Assembly (NCBI GenBank): GCA_947396885.1
Contig: OX377203.1
Span: forward strand, 496,001 to 560,000
Direction: 5' to 3'
DNA from: Heligmosomoides polygyrus polygyrus
Lineage: Eukaryota > Nematoda > Chromadorea > Rhabditida > Heligmosomidae
DNA length: 64,000 nt
The translations under genes and the position numbers were made by a program. The stretch's first letter is position 1, and every line of letters starts with the position of its first letter. Shown here piece after piece: positions 36,701-46,643 of the stretch. A model generated the notes under the pieces. The model saw nothing but the letters and a program-made list of their open reading frames with translations, had not been told where the DNA came from and made no database searches.

Positions 36701-39700
36701 CAGCTCGTGAGGCACCCACCTTTCCAGCTTTTTGGTCTTTCCAGTTTCCTTCAGATGCCGGGCAGCTGTGTTGTGACTGATGCCAAGAACCTTCGTACCT
36801 TTGTGTGGATCCTCCTCTACCACATCTCTCAGCTTGTCCTCATCAATATCACTATGCCTCCCACGACCTTCATGTTCTTCCAAGCTCTCATCTCCATTCC
36901 GGAACTTCTGATACCAACGACACGCCGTCCGAATTGTGGAACATCCTTGACCGAATGCGGCATTGAACTTCTCGTCCGCCTCCTTAGCTGTAGTGCCCAG
37001 CTTGAATTCATACAAGTAAATGCCTCGGATTACCCTTTTGTCCATCCGCAAAAAAAGTTAATAAAACTCTAAACTCTAAAGTTTTCCCACTTTTACATAG
37101 AAAATTTGGTACTCACCGGTAGAGCAAAGTTTGCGCTTCTGAATGACATGCCACATGTTACGGTTTGTTCTTGATCAAACGCGTAAAGACGCGCCAAAAA
37201 ATGGCGCGAGCCAGTGCCATTTAATTCGTTACAACCTAATATTTGCGAAATGTGGAACTATGTGAAACACCAGCAGGTAGAGCTACTCAAACCCATAATT
37301 TCCTAACAGTTTGAACGATGTTTTTTCAGGATCCAGTAAAAAGTTTATCAACAATCTAATACAGCACTGATTTATTTTCTCCTAAAGAAAGCCAAGAGAA
37401 GCTTTTAGGTCGGAAGTCGACTCTGAATCTCCTAAAACATGAACCCCTTCTATTTGAAAACATGTTCACTTTGATTTGGAAGGCAGTCAGTTTGATCTGT
37501 CACGCATCCAGTTTAGCATGTAAGGAGTTCAACGCGAAGATAGAGTGAAATCTTTTGCGTGTTCAAGTTTCTAGGCGCTGTGGGCAGTCGAGTACTTTTT
37601 TAGTCACGTTCTCATTCTGAAATAGTAAAAGAAAGGATTAGGGCTAGAATGCTCACTTTGCGATCCGAGAGCAGCATCATCTGTCCTTTCAGCTTCAGAT
37701 GGTGCCCATGGTGAAAAGTCGTCGTCGCACTGGCGCCATCGTTACTGAATTACGAACACGCAGCTACTTCTGACTTGTTTTGGACATCACAATTCACACG
37801 CAGCACGACCCACCTCTCCACCTGTTCCCGTTGTCGTCGCATATCCGTCGGGGACGTCTTCACTTGCAGCACGAAGACGGCGTTGATGAAATTGCAGATG
37901 TTGTCGAAATCGAACGGAATTTGTGGTCTGCAAATAGATAGACAGCTCTTCGACAGTGAGACCTGGATACCTAAACCAAATTTTCAGATGTATTCCATGA
38001 AATAACTGCACTGACCGGTTCACTTCAAAAATTCGCATTATTGGCGTACCAACAGCGAGGAGTTCTCTTGGAACGTGGTTCCTAAATTGACAAGTCTTTT
38101 GTTAAGCATGTAAGAGCAACAACAATAACGAATACGCCACGCATCTATTTTCATTTGAAAATAGTGCGCAAAATGACACCCAATCCTTCTCAAATAAATG
38201 TCAAATATTACGATAAAAAAATGAAAAATGATTTATAGAAAAGAACTTAATCAACATGGATGGCTCAGTAATTAACAATGTGGCTCAGTACATAGTTCTA
38301 TTTTGGCAGATGAATTTCAAGGTTTCAAAAAAGTAACACTGAATTTTCCTTGAACAAAAACTATTTTAACCGTAATGAAGTCTCTGTGTTATGGTTAGTA
38401 TGGAAAAGGTTCATTTGATTTGGAGGACGTTCAGTTTGATTTAAAAAGCATCAGGTTTGCTTAGGCCTTTGTCATACCATCGCTCACCCCGAGCGACGCC
38501 TAATGATATGCTCCCATATCGATCCCATAGCGCCGCCCGATCGATATGGGAGCATATCATTAGGCCCAGTTTATACTTCGTCACGGCGCGACGCGATGGC
38601 CACGCAATGAGGCCAAATTGATCGATCGCGTCGCACAATCAATACGGCCACTATGCGTGGCGTCGCATCGCGCCGCGACGAAGCATAAACGGGGCCTTAG
38701 GCGTCGCTCGGGGTGAGCGATGGTATGACAAAGGCCTTATATTTAGAAGAATTATCAATTTAATCTGGAACATGCGCAATTTGAAGTGAAATTGGCATAT
38801 CTCTGACCACTCGAATGATGCATTGCAAAGGTGTATTATTGGATTATTCGATAATCGACGTCGTTTTTTCATATTTTTTCCTGGTGAAATTATTTATATT
38901 AAAAACAAACATTAATCAATGATACACAAAGCGTTTAGCCTGCCGGATAACCCTTTGTCATCTATCGGTAGGTTGAAAAATTCCACGTTCAAAAAAGCTT
39001 TACTTTAGTTTTTAGAAGACAGGAATTGGGGCCCCTCATTTTTAACGCCTTTTTTAACAGCAGAAGTAAAACAATATAATACGCCGCTAACGCTTTCTTC
39101 TTCATTTCAACTTATTTTATGTTACTGTTACTTTACTTGTTTTTACTATGATGATGCACTGCTTTCGTCAACAGATGGCCTTTATGATAGCGTATAATAA
39201 TGTGCCACACAATCACTACTACATAAAAAGGCACTAAGAGGGCTGCCGCCTGCTGCACACCGGCAAGGTATCCTAAAATGGGTAAGTTAGATCGGCCAGA
39301 CCCCGGAGTTTCTTCCCTTGCCTGATTCTGTGCTCATGCGAGTGCTCCACTATGGGGGTTGAGCGTTCTACCCTCTCGTCTCCCAGTCCCGCCCACCTCC
39401 AACCCCCTGGGCTTCCTCGAGAGTCCAGTGGCTGCCTTACGAGATAGTGGAGACGCAGACATTTGCCACGCCTCTGTTTAAAGGGCGGGGTTAGAACGCC
39501 ACTCCGCCCTCTACTATCATGTGCAGTCTCAGACACCAGCCGCTAAGGGCCTGTTCATACTTTGCGACAGCAGCGACAAGAGCAACGAGAGCGCAGCACG
39601 CGGAAGTATGAACAGACGACAGCAGTGACTGGAGCGACAGCGTCGGCGCTGGAGTACGAGCACTTTTTGGCGGCGCGCGCTCGTCAATCGATACGCATGT

Positions 39701-42136
39701 TTTGCAGTGCGACGAGTCGCTCTTGTCGCGAAGTATGGACAGGCCCTAAGTCCCCTTAAAAAATACATTTCATGCCATCTAGAAGAAAGAAAATACATGA
39801 ATTATCGAACAACCCAATAGCTCCTCAGAGTGGGAAAGATGAAAAGGAAAAACGAACGTGAGCTCCTTTCCATGTTGCACTAGACGGCAGTGCTCGTCGA
39901 AGATAACGTGATACGGGAGCGCTGTGCAGAACTCGAGCGCGTTCATTCTCAGCGTCTGACTGGAGAAGTCTGAAAGCAGCACATTGGAGAAATGCGTCAC
40001 GAAGCCCAGCCGCCAGTGACAGACCTATCGCAGGGAATGTGCTAGCTGTCGAAGCTTCACTGCCGGAATCGTGTGACTGGTCGTTGGTCTGAAATAATCG
40101 TTGGCCCGATTCTCAGCACAGGCTACTCCCCAGCGACCCTAGTCAAACAGACCTTTATGAGGAATATGACGTGCTCCTCGATTCGCTCTCCGGACACCAT
40201 CTGAACGCTTCTCTGCGTGCGTCCGGTGACGCTCAGGCTGATCTCGATGTTGAACACACGACGAGCAACCTCGCGAAGTACACCTGCATCGGGACTCAAC
40301 GCCATCTGCTCGGACTGCGGTGTGTCGAAGACGGAGCCTTTCTCACCTCTGACAATTGGATAGAGACCAGGACGGCCTGTGAAGTAGTGGAGAGTGATCG
40401 TGCCGTCCGAGTTCTCTTCGCAACGGAATGAAGGTCCGCGAAGGTTTGCTTTGTAGACGACATGGTCGATGAAGTAGTGCAGTGAATCGAGATTGTCGAG
40501 AAAACCCTACAAATCATACGGTCGCCTTTCTCTTCTTCATGGGATGAAGTCGTCCCGAAGAAGTTGTCAGGCCGTTCTAGGAAAAATTAGGGTAAATTTG
40601 TTTAAAAATTATATCTGCCACTTGAAGGAAGGCTAAACACATTAATCAATGTTAATCTATCCCCTCCCTTTAGGATGTGCCATGAATTCCACTTCTACGT
40701 CGTGGAGGCAATTTGAATGCGTGTTTAGATCCCAAAATTCCGTCAAATGGGGTGTTTTGTGGCGGCGAAGGGGCTGTTTGTACTTCGCGATCGATTAGTG
40801 CCGAGCTGTCGCCCGGAAAAATCGATACGTATGCCTCGCCATGTCGCTCTCGTTGCAGAGTACGAAAGGACCCGAAGTGTAAGTATGATGCGGTGGCGTG
40901 GCGACGCGCGGCGGGAAAAATCAATATCTACGCCGGCTACGGTGCCATTAGTGCAAACAAAGCCGGTCTAACCATAAGCCAGTGCTGGATTTTTGCAGGG
41001 AAAATGAGGAATTAACTGACTTCGGAACTGTCATCGAGATTTGCCCGCCCACTTTCCACAGATGTTCTAGTGTGTTAATTTTTTCAATTTTTGGTTATTA
41101 TTGTACAGCGTACGCACCTTTAGATTAGGGCTCATGCTGCGCACAAGCTCATCCCATCCGATCTCCATGGTGTACTCGATGAGAAACCCACCATACAGCT
41201 CCCACACCTGTTCGCGTGTCATCTCTGAAGAATTATTCATTGGGGTCCACAACTCAGACACCAATCAACGACTACACCCGGCTACGCAGCTGGCTGAAGC
41301 GACTGCTGACTGCTTATGGAGGTAAAGAAGAGAGGTAAACGTGACGGGCGAACTCGTTAACACCGCAACGCTGTCCACTAGAAGGTAGGTGTCCGAGTCC
41401 GAGTAGTAGTGGTTGACGATGTTCTCCTTGCCATTCTCGAACCCTGCGCGAGTTCTGAAAAACAGACCCTTTGCAACTAAGTCTTGGCTGAATTGCGTCT
41501 ATATTTCCCATTTTTAAGGTTCTGATGCTCTTCTAGTTGGGAGAAGCGCAATCTAAATGTTTACAAAACTGCACAGAGTCGCATATTATCCCATGGCGTC
41601 ATTAAGGCTCCCTTTATACTTCCGACGCCGAGCGACACGACGCCACGCATTGTGGCCAAATTGATCGATCGCATCGCCCGATCAATGTGGCCACAATACG
41701 TGGCGTCGCGTCGCTCGGCGTCAAAGTATAAACGGGGCTTAAAGGTGTTTTGCTCACTATCTCGAATTGTTGAAGTACGACATGTTATCTCTCCAATATA
41801 CTGACCCACACGTATAAATGTGGGTTCTAGAATCATTTTCTAACTAAAACCCCACCGAAGAAGTCGAAGTGTGGGAGCAGTTGACGTAAGCAAGCGCGAT
41901 CTCTAAGCAGAGAGAGCGCAGACGACGAGACATCATCGGGTCAGCTGTCGTTGTGCAGTATAACGACACTCGGTCAATGGGGTGTCCAAACGGATTTAGT
42001 CATCTTCCCTACGCAGGAAAAAAAAAAGAAATGAAAGAAGTGCTACTGAAATGCTGACTCACAGCACATCCTGCCACAGTTCCTCACCATATTTGCGAAG
42101 CATCAGCTGACGAATGCTCTCATGAATGAAGCCGAA
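30756..42136 (-). CDS. Haem-sensing soluble guanylate cyclase, gcy-32/34/36-like, 19 exons
   Basis: Exons (minus): 42136-42063, 41454-41354, 41224-41118, 40506-40347, 40283-40153, 40088-40025, 39969-39858, 38081-38016, 37927-37814, 37744-37657, 34579-34439, 34285-34219, 34163-34092, 33827-33688, 32010-31911, 31806-31689, 31285-31201, 31132-31061, 30971-30756; all join in phase, about 675 residues. The HNOB haem domain shows [23 protein letters not shown] (proximal His) and HYFTGRPG (Y-x-T-x-R). HNOBA, a coiled linker ([17 protein letters not shown] region) and the cyclase domain follow: FADV and VETVGDSY hold the metal Asps, KVETVGD the guanine-site Glu, PRYCLFG its Cys. It converts GTP to cGMP; nematode relatives sense oxygen in neurons. 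The exon with the start Met was not found and the last exon past ERG is uncertain. Intron 31200-31133 appears GC-AG. A mariner and several MITEs fill introns. Confidence 0.9.
31384..31530. repeat. MITE family A, copy 2, TCA duplication
   Basis: The ends GGGCCTGTTCATACTTCGCG and the inverse are almost perfect. TCA occurs on both sides (31381-31383, 31531-31533). It lies in a guanylate cyclase intron. Confidence 0.85.
32072..32103. repeat. Perfect 32-base palindrome
   Basis: The palindrome is centred on ACATGT; sixteen bases each side match without a mismatch and without a loop. It lies in a guanylate cyclase intron. It could extrude as a cruciform or be a remnant hairpin element. Confidence 0.9.
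32548..32681. repeat. MITE family B, copy 1
   Basis: The ends GGCCGCGTTTATACTTCGAC and the inverse of GTCGGAAGTGTAAACGGGGCC are present. The central palindromic GCGACGCGATCGATCAATTTGG is shared with other B copies. The left flank is TTA. Confidence 0.8.
33097..33586. mobile_element. MITE family I, copy 1, 8-bp target duplication
   Basis: GAAATATA flanks both ends (33089-33096 and 33587-33594). The inverted ends are GGATCTATCCTAGTCCGG...CACATAACTAAAA. The interior holds two tandem copies of a roughly 65-base unit (CTGACATGTTATAACCA..., 33280-33412). The 8-bp duplication suggests hAT-type mobility. The other copy is at 49040-49460. Confidence 0.85.
35482..35615. repeat. MITE family C, copy 2, TTA duplication
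   Basis: GCCCTAGTTTATACTTGCGC and its inverse bound the element, with TTA on each side (35479-35481, 35616-35618). It is in an intron of the guanylate cyclase. Confidence 0.85.
35961..37239 (-). mobile_element. Mariner element 2 (Hsmar1/bandit-like), nearly intact
   Basis: Both terminal inverted repeats are present (TTAGGTTCTAACGAAATAAA at the low end, inverse of TTAGGTTGTAACG at the high end). TA stands on both sides (35959-35960, 37240-37241). It is 1.28 kb, in the same orientation as the host guanylate cyclase gene, and contains an uninterrupted transposase frame. Confidence 0.93.
36038..37051 (-). CDS. Mariner transposase, uninterrupted, 337 aa
   Basis: The N-terminal part carries two helix-turn-helix regions ([18 protein letters not shown] and [12 protein letters not shown]) and the WVPHEL linker. 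The DD34D catalytic core follows: [18 protein letters not shown] and [15 protein letters not shown], each keeping its Asp. It cuts and joins DNA at TA sites. The likely start is MDKRVIRG (37045), aligned with the other copy. Compared with the pseudogene at 12757-13775 it lacks four residues (REIA) between KGT and KVLG, inside the DNA-binding region. SPIDY replaces SPTDY. It may or may not still be active. Confidence 0.92.
   Translation of the reverse strand: MRMDKRVIRGIYLYEFKLGTTAKEADEKFNAAFGQGCSTIRTACRWYQKFRNGDESLEEHEGRGRHSDIDEDKLRDVVEEDPHKGTKVLGISHNTAARHLKETGKTKKLERWVPHELSEEQRNRRYEISSALLLRNETDPFLDRIVTCDEKWIMYDNRRRSAQWVDSDESRKVFAKPELHPKKVMVTVWWCSLGVIHHSFLPPGESITAEKYCIEIEEMMKKLKDIRPALVNRRRVLLLHDNARSHVARMTLQKSNELSIETLPHPPFSPDFSPIDYHFFKHLGDFLVGKIIKYQQDAESAFEDFVNSRTSDFYATRIKKLVSRWQRCVESEGFYID
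38464..38736. mobile_element. MITE family E, copy 1, with a family B element nested inside
   Basis: The outer arms GGCCTTTGTCATACCATCGC and its inverse end at TTA on both sides (38461-38463, 38737-38739). Inside the left arm comes a hairpin with TATGCTCCCATATCGAT. At its TTA a family B MITE is inserted (38573-38696, TTA at 38570-38572 and 38697-38699). Removing B restores a clean hairpin. Confidence 0.88.
38573..38696. repeat. MITE family B, copy 2 (nested in E)
   Basis: GGCCCAGTTTATACTTCGTC and its inverse, bounded by TTA on both sides; sits within the family E element 38464-38736. Confidence 0.88.
39330..39515 (-). repeat. Repeat R, copy 3
   Basis: An inverted copy of the first about 150 bases of 7392-7629 (GGCGGAGTGGCGTTCTA ... 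GGTAGAACGCTC). The distal part diverges. Confidence 0.7.
39547..39746. repeat. MITE family A, copy 3, TAA duplication
   Basis: GGGCCTGTTCATACTTTGCG and its inverse, with TAA on each side (39544-39546, 39747-39749). An internal GGAAGTATGAACAG hints at a second, partial end. Confidence 0.85.
40770..40880. repeat. Degraded MITE family A fragment
   Basis: GGGGCTGTTTGTACTTCGCG with AAAATCGATACGTATG and an imperfect inverse end (GAGTACGAAAGGACCC) mark an eroded copy with no clear duplication. Confidence 0.5.
41606..41738. repeat. MITE family B, copy 3
   Basis: GGCTCCCTTTATACTTCCGAC and its inverse around the central ATTGATCGATCGC block; flanked by TTAA on both sides. Confidence 0.8.
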
Positions 42137-42261
42137 CTAAAAACTGATGTCAGGTAGAGGACAAAAGAAGAATAGAAGAGACATATAAGGAATTAATTAT
42201 TCGTCAACAGTTGAATATTTATTTCAGCAAAAAAAAACCAATCAGCTCAAGTCCCACCTAA

Positions 42262-42419
42262 GGCCTGTTCATACTTCGCGACAAGAGCGACTTGTCGCCC
42301 GTGCAAAACATGCGAATCGATTAAAACAGCGCGCGCCGCCGAAAAGTGTTCATACTCGAGCGCCGGCGTTGTCGCTATAGCCGCTCTTGTCGCTGCTGTC
42401 GCCAAGTATGAGCAGGCCC
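42262..42419. repeat. MITE family A, copy 4, TAA duplication
   Basis: GGCCTGTTCATACTTCGCGAC and its inverse with TAA at 42259-42261 and 42420-42422. It lies about 125 bases upstream of the first recognised guanylate cyclase exon. Confidence 0.85.
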
Positions 42420-42544
42420 TAAGTAAGGTGACCTTTCTTGCCTTAAAAGCGGAATTGGGAGGGCTTTAATTGGTCAGAGCGCTCGCAAAGCTGCTGCTAA
42501 CCTTCCATAACGTACCACTCCCAACATTTGCATAACTTTGAAAT

Positions 42545-43197
42545 GGATCATTTTCAAAACGAAGTGTAAACGCCTCCCAGATCAAATCGAGCGCGTTCTA
42601 AGACGATCGAAATAAAATTTCGTTTAAAATATTAGAAATCTGCTCGGATCTCTAGAAAACGATTGTTTAACGTGTCATAAGATTCTTAAACTTTTTCACG
42701 CCAACCTTATTCTAAACTGCTGAAAACTGAAAAATCTTCGTCGTGTCAAACGAGCGGTTTTAAATAACCGTGAAAAAACCACGTTCTCTCCACGGAAACA
42801 CCATCTGGACTATACTATGCAAATAAACAAGATACTGGAAGAGTGCGAGAGCACAATCCCGTTGCTACTAAGCACACCGGGAAATTTTTTTAAAAATAAG
42901 ATTCCTTCTTTCTTCTTTCATAAGGTGATTTCTTATAATAATATTCTTAACAATACTATATTTCCTGTCTCAGCAACATTCTGAAGGAAATTTAGAGGCA
43001 TTTCTATCGCTGAGGAACAGGAATTTTACGACAATACGAACGGTGTAATCATTCATTGCAACTTGTGAAAGAGATTTTTTAATTTTTTTCAAGCCACCTG
43101 AGCAGTTGAAGATAAAAGACTTTCATTTTGATTTGTAGAATATTCGGTAAGATGGAAAGCTACCAGTTTGCTCCCTATTTAAAGCGGAAATGGAAAA
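42545..43197. repeat. Family K relative, diverged
   Basis: AT-rich sequence with the CATTTTCAAAACGAAGTG start and a GCGGAAATGG end that resemble family K termini; weak evidence. Confidence 0.3.
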
Positions 43198-43738
43198 TCA
43201 AAATGCGTTTTTATGCTTTGCACCAATTAGGGGCCCTATCTAATCTTCAAATTTTTTTGGCTAAGTGACCACTCTTCATCACCCCTAAATAAGTAGCAAA
43301 AACGCTGCCAACACAGCCTCTGAGGACTAAAAGAGTGCAAGAGCTAAGACGTCGTGTTTCTTCATCCGAAATCCTCGGCATTGATGCGCATAGATTAACT
43401 CGTAGTTGAGCTCGAACGAGGTTCCTAGGGGGGAGGCATGTTTTTGGGCTGATATTTCGGCCGTCTCGTCGTCTTCGGACGCCTGAAAACGGCACTACTT
43501 ATGTGGGAGTCTCCTCAGCCAAGTCATCCATCCCTCTCCTACTTACCCTCACTGCCGCTGTACTGGCAACGTCTGGCGGTAGCGACATTGCTACACTCTA
43601 GCATTGGAACGTCAGGCATCAGAAGACGACGGAAACGTCTAAATTTCAGCCCGAAAATTAGTAATGCACGCGATAACCTCGTCGTCCCAAATATAGGTAT
43701 AATGACTTTAAGTATAAGTCGGATTCAAGAAAGTCTTA

Positions 43739-43872
43739 GGGCCCGTTTATACTTCGACGCAAAGCGAAGCGACGCCACATATTGTGGCCATATTGATCGA
43801 ACGACGCGATCGATCAATTCGGCCACTATACATGCCATCGCGTTGCTTGGCGTCAGAAGTATAATCGAGGCC
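43739..43872. repeat. MITE family B, copy 4, TTA duplication
   Basis: GGGCCCGTTTATACTTCGACG and its inverse with TTA on both sides (43736-43738, 43873-43875). Confidence 0.85.
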
Positions 43873-44427
43873 TTAAACGAGAAAGAACTGGTAATGATGA
43901 TTTTGCTGAAAAATAGACACCATTTTGATGTGGTGACGGACACATTTTTGATCGAAAACGGCAGAAGGCCTAAGCTCTTTATCTCTATAGGAACCGAATC
44001 ATTTTAATTGCCCAACAATTTTCCCGCATAAATTGGACATTATTTCTCAGAGGTAGCAATATAAGAAAAACCTAGGCTAGCCATGCAACATCTTACCATT
44101 TTGGAGCACGTCGGTATAAATCGAACGAGTTGCGAGATATGATGGGGATGGCGCTCATCAGATATTCCCACACGCGATTTCACCTCCGATCTGTCTGAAC
44201 GAGCACCTCGCTCGGCAGAATAAATTGCCGACAGCAGGTATGAAGTCAGGCGCATGAAATCAGACGACCTTTACCTGGTGGCATAACAACTGCGTTGCGG
44301 GTGTAAGAAGATACGTGAGTGGTACAGCTGCTCGAGAACAATTTTGTCACACTTTCTGTCTACAAGGGCACGTATGGGTTTATTAGGAAAGGAAGAAAGA
44401 TACTACGATATGGGTTTGGCGACGTCA

Positions 44428-44603
44428 GGATCGTGGCGCAGCCGGAAGAGGCGGCTGGCCATCCAGTAGAGGTTCTTGGGTCCAGCTTCCCGCCTAGGCC
44501 AACCAGGCCTTCCTTCCCTCCGAAGTCGGCGTCCCGCAGAAGCAGAATGTGCGGCGCAACAACACAGGGATTGATTAACGCCGTCCCTTATCCTTGTCCT
44601 TAT
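44428..44603 (+). repeat. tRNA-derived SINE, copy c (short)
   Basis: GTGGCGCAGCCGGAAGAGG (A-box-like), a GGTTCTTGGGTCCAGC B-box-like stretch, the shared GGCCAACCAGGCCTTCC block, then AACGCCGTCCCTTATCC tail. The middle of the longer copies is missing. Confidence 0.65.
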
Positions 44604-44909
44604 CACGTAATTCATTTTGCTTTCATATGAAAAATTACTTAATATTAATTCAGTGCTGACAACGCTATGCAACCAACCCCATATGAATTTAAAGCTTTTT
44701 TTTTTGAAAATTGATTCACCACATTCAACATTAACGACGTCCCTAGCACGCTCTCCAGATGAAGCTGGTTTTGATCTAGCAGAAGCTCGTCTATAATCGT
44801 TTATTTCGCCGCCGTGTTATTAGGCCTTCTTTACTTCCATTGGATTCGCCTTGCTTGTAAAATTCTCCTAGATTTTTGAAGCGACTATCTCCTGTAGGAA
44901 AAAGATTTA

Positions 44910-45067
44910 GGAACTGTTCATTACCCGCGACGAGAGCTACTGAGTCGCTTGTGCAAAGCATACGGATCGATTAATATCAAGAGGTCGCCCAGTAAAATCG
45001 ATACTCCTGTTTTTGTTCGAGAGACCAGTCGCTCCTATAGCTCCCGTCGCGAACTATGAACAAGAAC
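44910..45067. repeat. MITE family A, copy 5, diverged, TTA duplication
   Basis: GGAACTGTTCATTACCCGCG and its inverse, with TTA at 44907-44909 and 45068-45070. Confidence 0.75.
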
Positions 45068-45220
45068 TTAAGAGCAGTAGCTCAGCAATGCTGCTTATCC
45101 TCCTCTACGCGACCTTAATTTTTTTTTAAAGTTTCGGATTATGCACAAGTGCTATGATGAGCAGTTTCGGCGACATGCTGTTACCTCATCAGCCGTTTGG
45201 GTCCCGTTTATAGCCCGTTA

Positions 45221-45305
45221 GGTCTCGTTTTTTTCTTTCGATGCCGAGCGACGCGACGCCATGTATAGTGGCCAAATTGATCGTGTGACGCGATCGATAG
45301 CAACG
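45221..45305. repeat. MITE family B, truncated copy
   Basis: Only the left half (GATGCCGAGCGACGCGACGC ... GACGCGATCGAT) is present after TTA; the right arm is lost. Confidence 0.6.
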
Positions 45306-45780
45306 ACTTTTGCACCAGGTATAATAGTGCGCCTTTCCAAACATTATATATTGTGTAACAAGGGCACAAATAATGTGTAGTATTCACAAACCAAACGAAG
45401 GAAATAGAAGCCCAGATGGGAAAGACCTTACCTGCTAAGACTGGCCAAGGGCTCCAGGAAGGGGGCGATCACCGGAAGAGGCCAAGAAACTAGCTCCATA
45501 TATCTGGAAGGAACACTTAGACGAGAGATGGTCGCGAAGGAATACGTGGCGACAACCCACTGAATCGTTTCTGAAGGAGCGATTTCTGGCCTCGTGGCGG
45601 GTGAGGTACTCAAGCGTTCTCCGGCTCATTTTTGACCCCTTCTTCCTTTTGTTCTGACCTTTCGTCCGGCCCACAATGTCCTACGCATCCTCGAAGCCGC
45701 CAGCCGCATTGAAAACCAGGAAAGCCTTGAAGGGCTGCTAGGAAGTGTGGAACTGATCCTAAAACATTTGAGGACAATTC

Positions 45781-46566
45781 ATGAATTCGACGAAGATTTC
45801 GGCAAACTCACTCAGCCTTGAACTTCTTTTTGACCTTGATCATGAACATACAAATAAGCTGTATTTCGACAAGTCCCGTAACGTAGGCAAGACCCGCGTA
45901 GCTACGCTGAATGTGGGTACGTTGACGGGCCGCTCGTGCGAGTTGGCAGAAGCACTGGAGCGAAGACGAATCGACTTATGTGCGGTACAGGAGACCAGGT
46001 GGTTCTGTTGTAAGTCGAGGGACATAGACCGAGGCTTCAAGGCCATTCTGTGTGGCAGTCCCAGGACCACCAGCGGAGTTGGTGTAATCGTCTCCGAACG
46101 TTTCCGAGACGCGATTATAAGCGTGGAACGTTTTAATGACCGCTTGATGAAGGTCGTAGTCGCTGCTGAACAGCGTATGTATCATTTCTTCTCTGCATAC
46201 GCTCCGCAGGCAGGCTGCTCTGAGAGAGCCAAGGATGAGTTTTGGACCCTGCTTGATGAAAAGACAGCAGAGGTACCGTCAGAAGACGCTGTCGTTATCG
46301 CAGGTGACCTCAACGGTCATGTGGGGACTGCGAAAGATGGTCGCAGCTGTCACGGCGGTTTCGGATATGGAGCACGTAACGCTGATGGTGAGCGAATCCT
46401 TGAGTATGCGGACTCGCATAACCTCATCATCGCGAACACCGTATTTCGAAAGCGTGACTCCCATCTGGTGTCGTTCTATAGCGGGAGCACCAAGACACAG
46501 ATCGACTTCATCCTTGTGAAGCATCGCGATCGAAAGCTGGTTACAGATGCGAAGGTGGTGCCGTAA
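45781..46566 (+). pseudogene. RTE endonuclease domain, cut by TAA
   Basis: The endonuclease motifs appear in order: TLNVGTLTG (Asn), AVQETRW (Glu), FSAYAPQAG (Tyr), VIAGDLNGHVG (Asp/Asn) and TQIDFILV (Asp). The TAA at 46564-46566 falls just before ETVATQHRPLICTL, which carries the last catalytic His and continues in the same frame to 46718. The codon alone breaks an otherwise continuous domain. This domain nicks the target DNA to prime reverse transcription. Confidence 0.9.
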
Positions 46567-46643
46567 GAGACGGTCGCCACACAGCACCGTCCGCTGATAT
46601 GCACTCTTAAGTTCGCCCCTCCGAGGCTGAGGCATGTCGAGCG

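Noticed and set aside
36229..37072. Several plus-strand frames of 60 to 120 codons
   Set aside because: Antisense shadows of the mariner transposase, mirrored in the other mariner copy.
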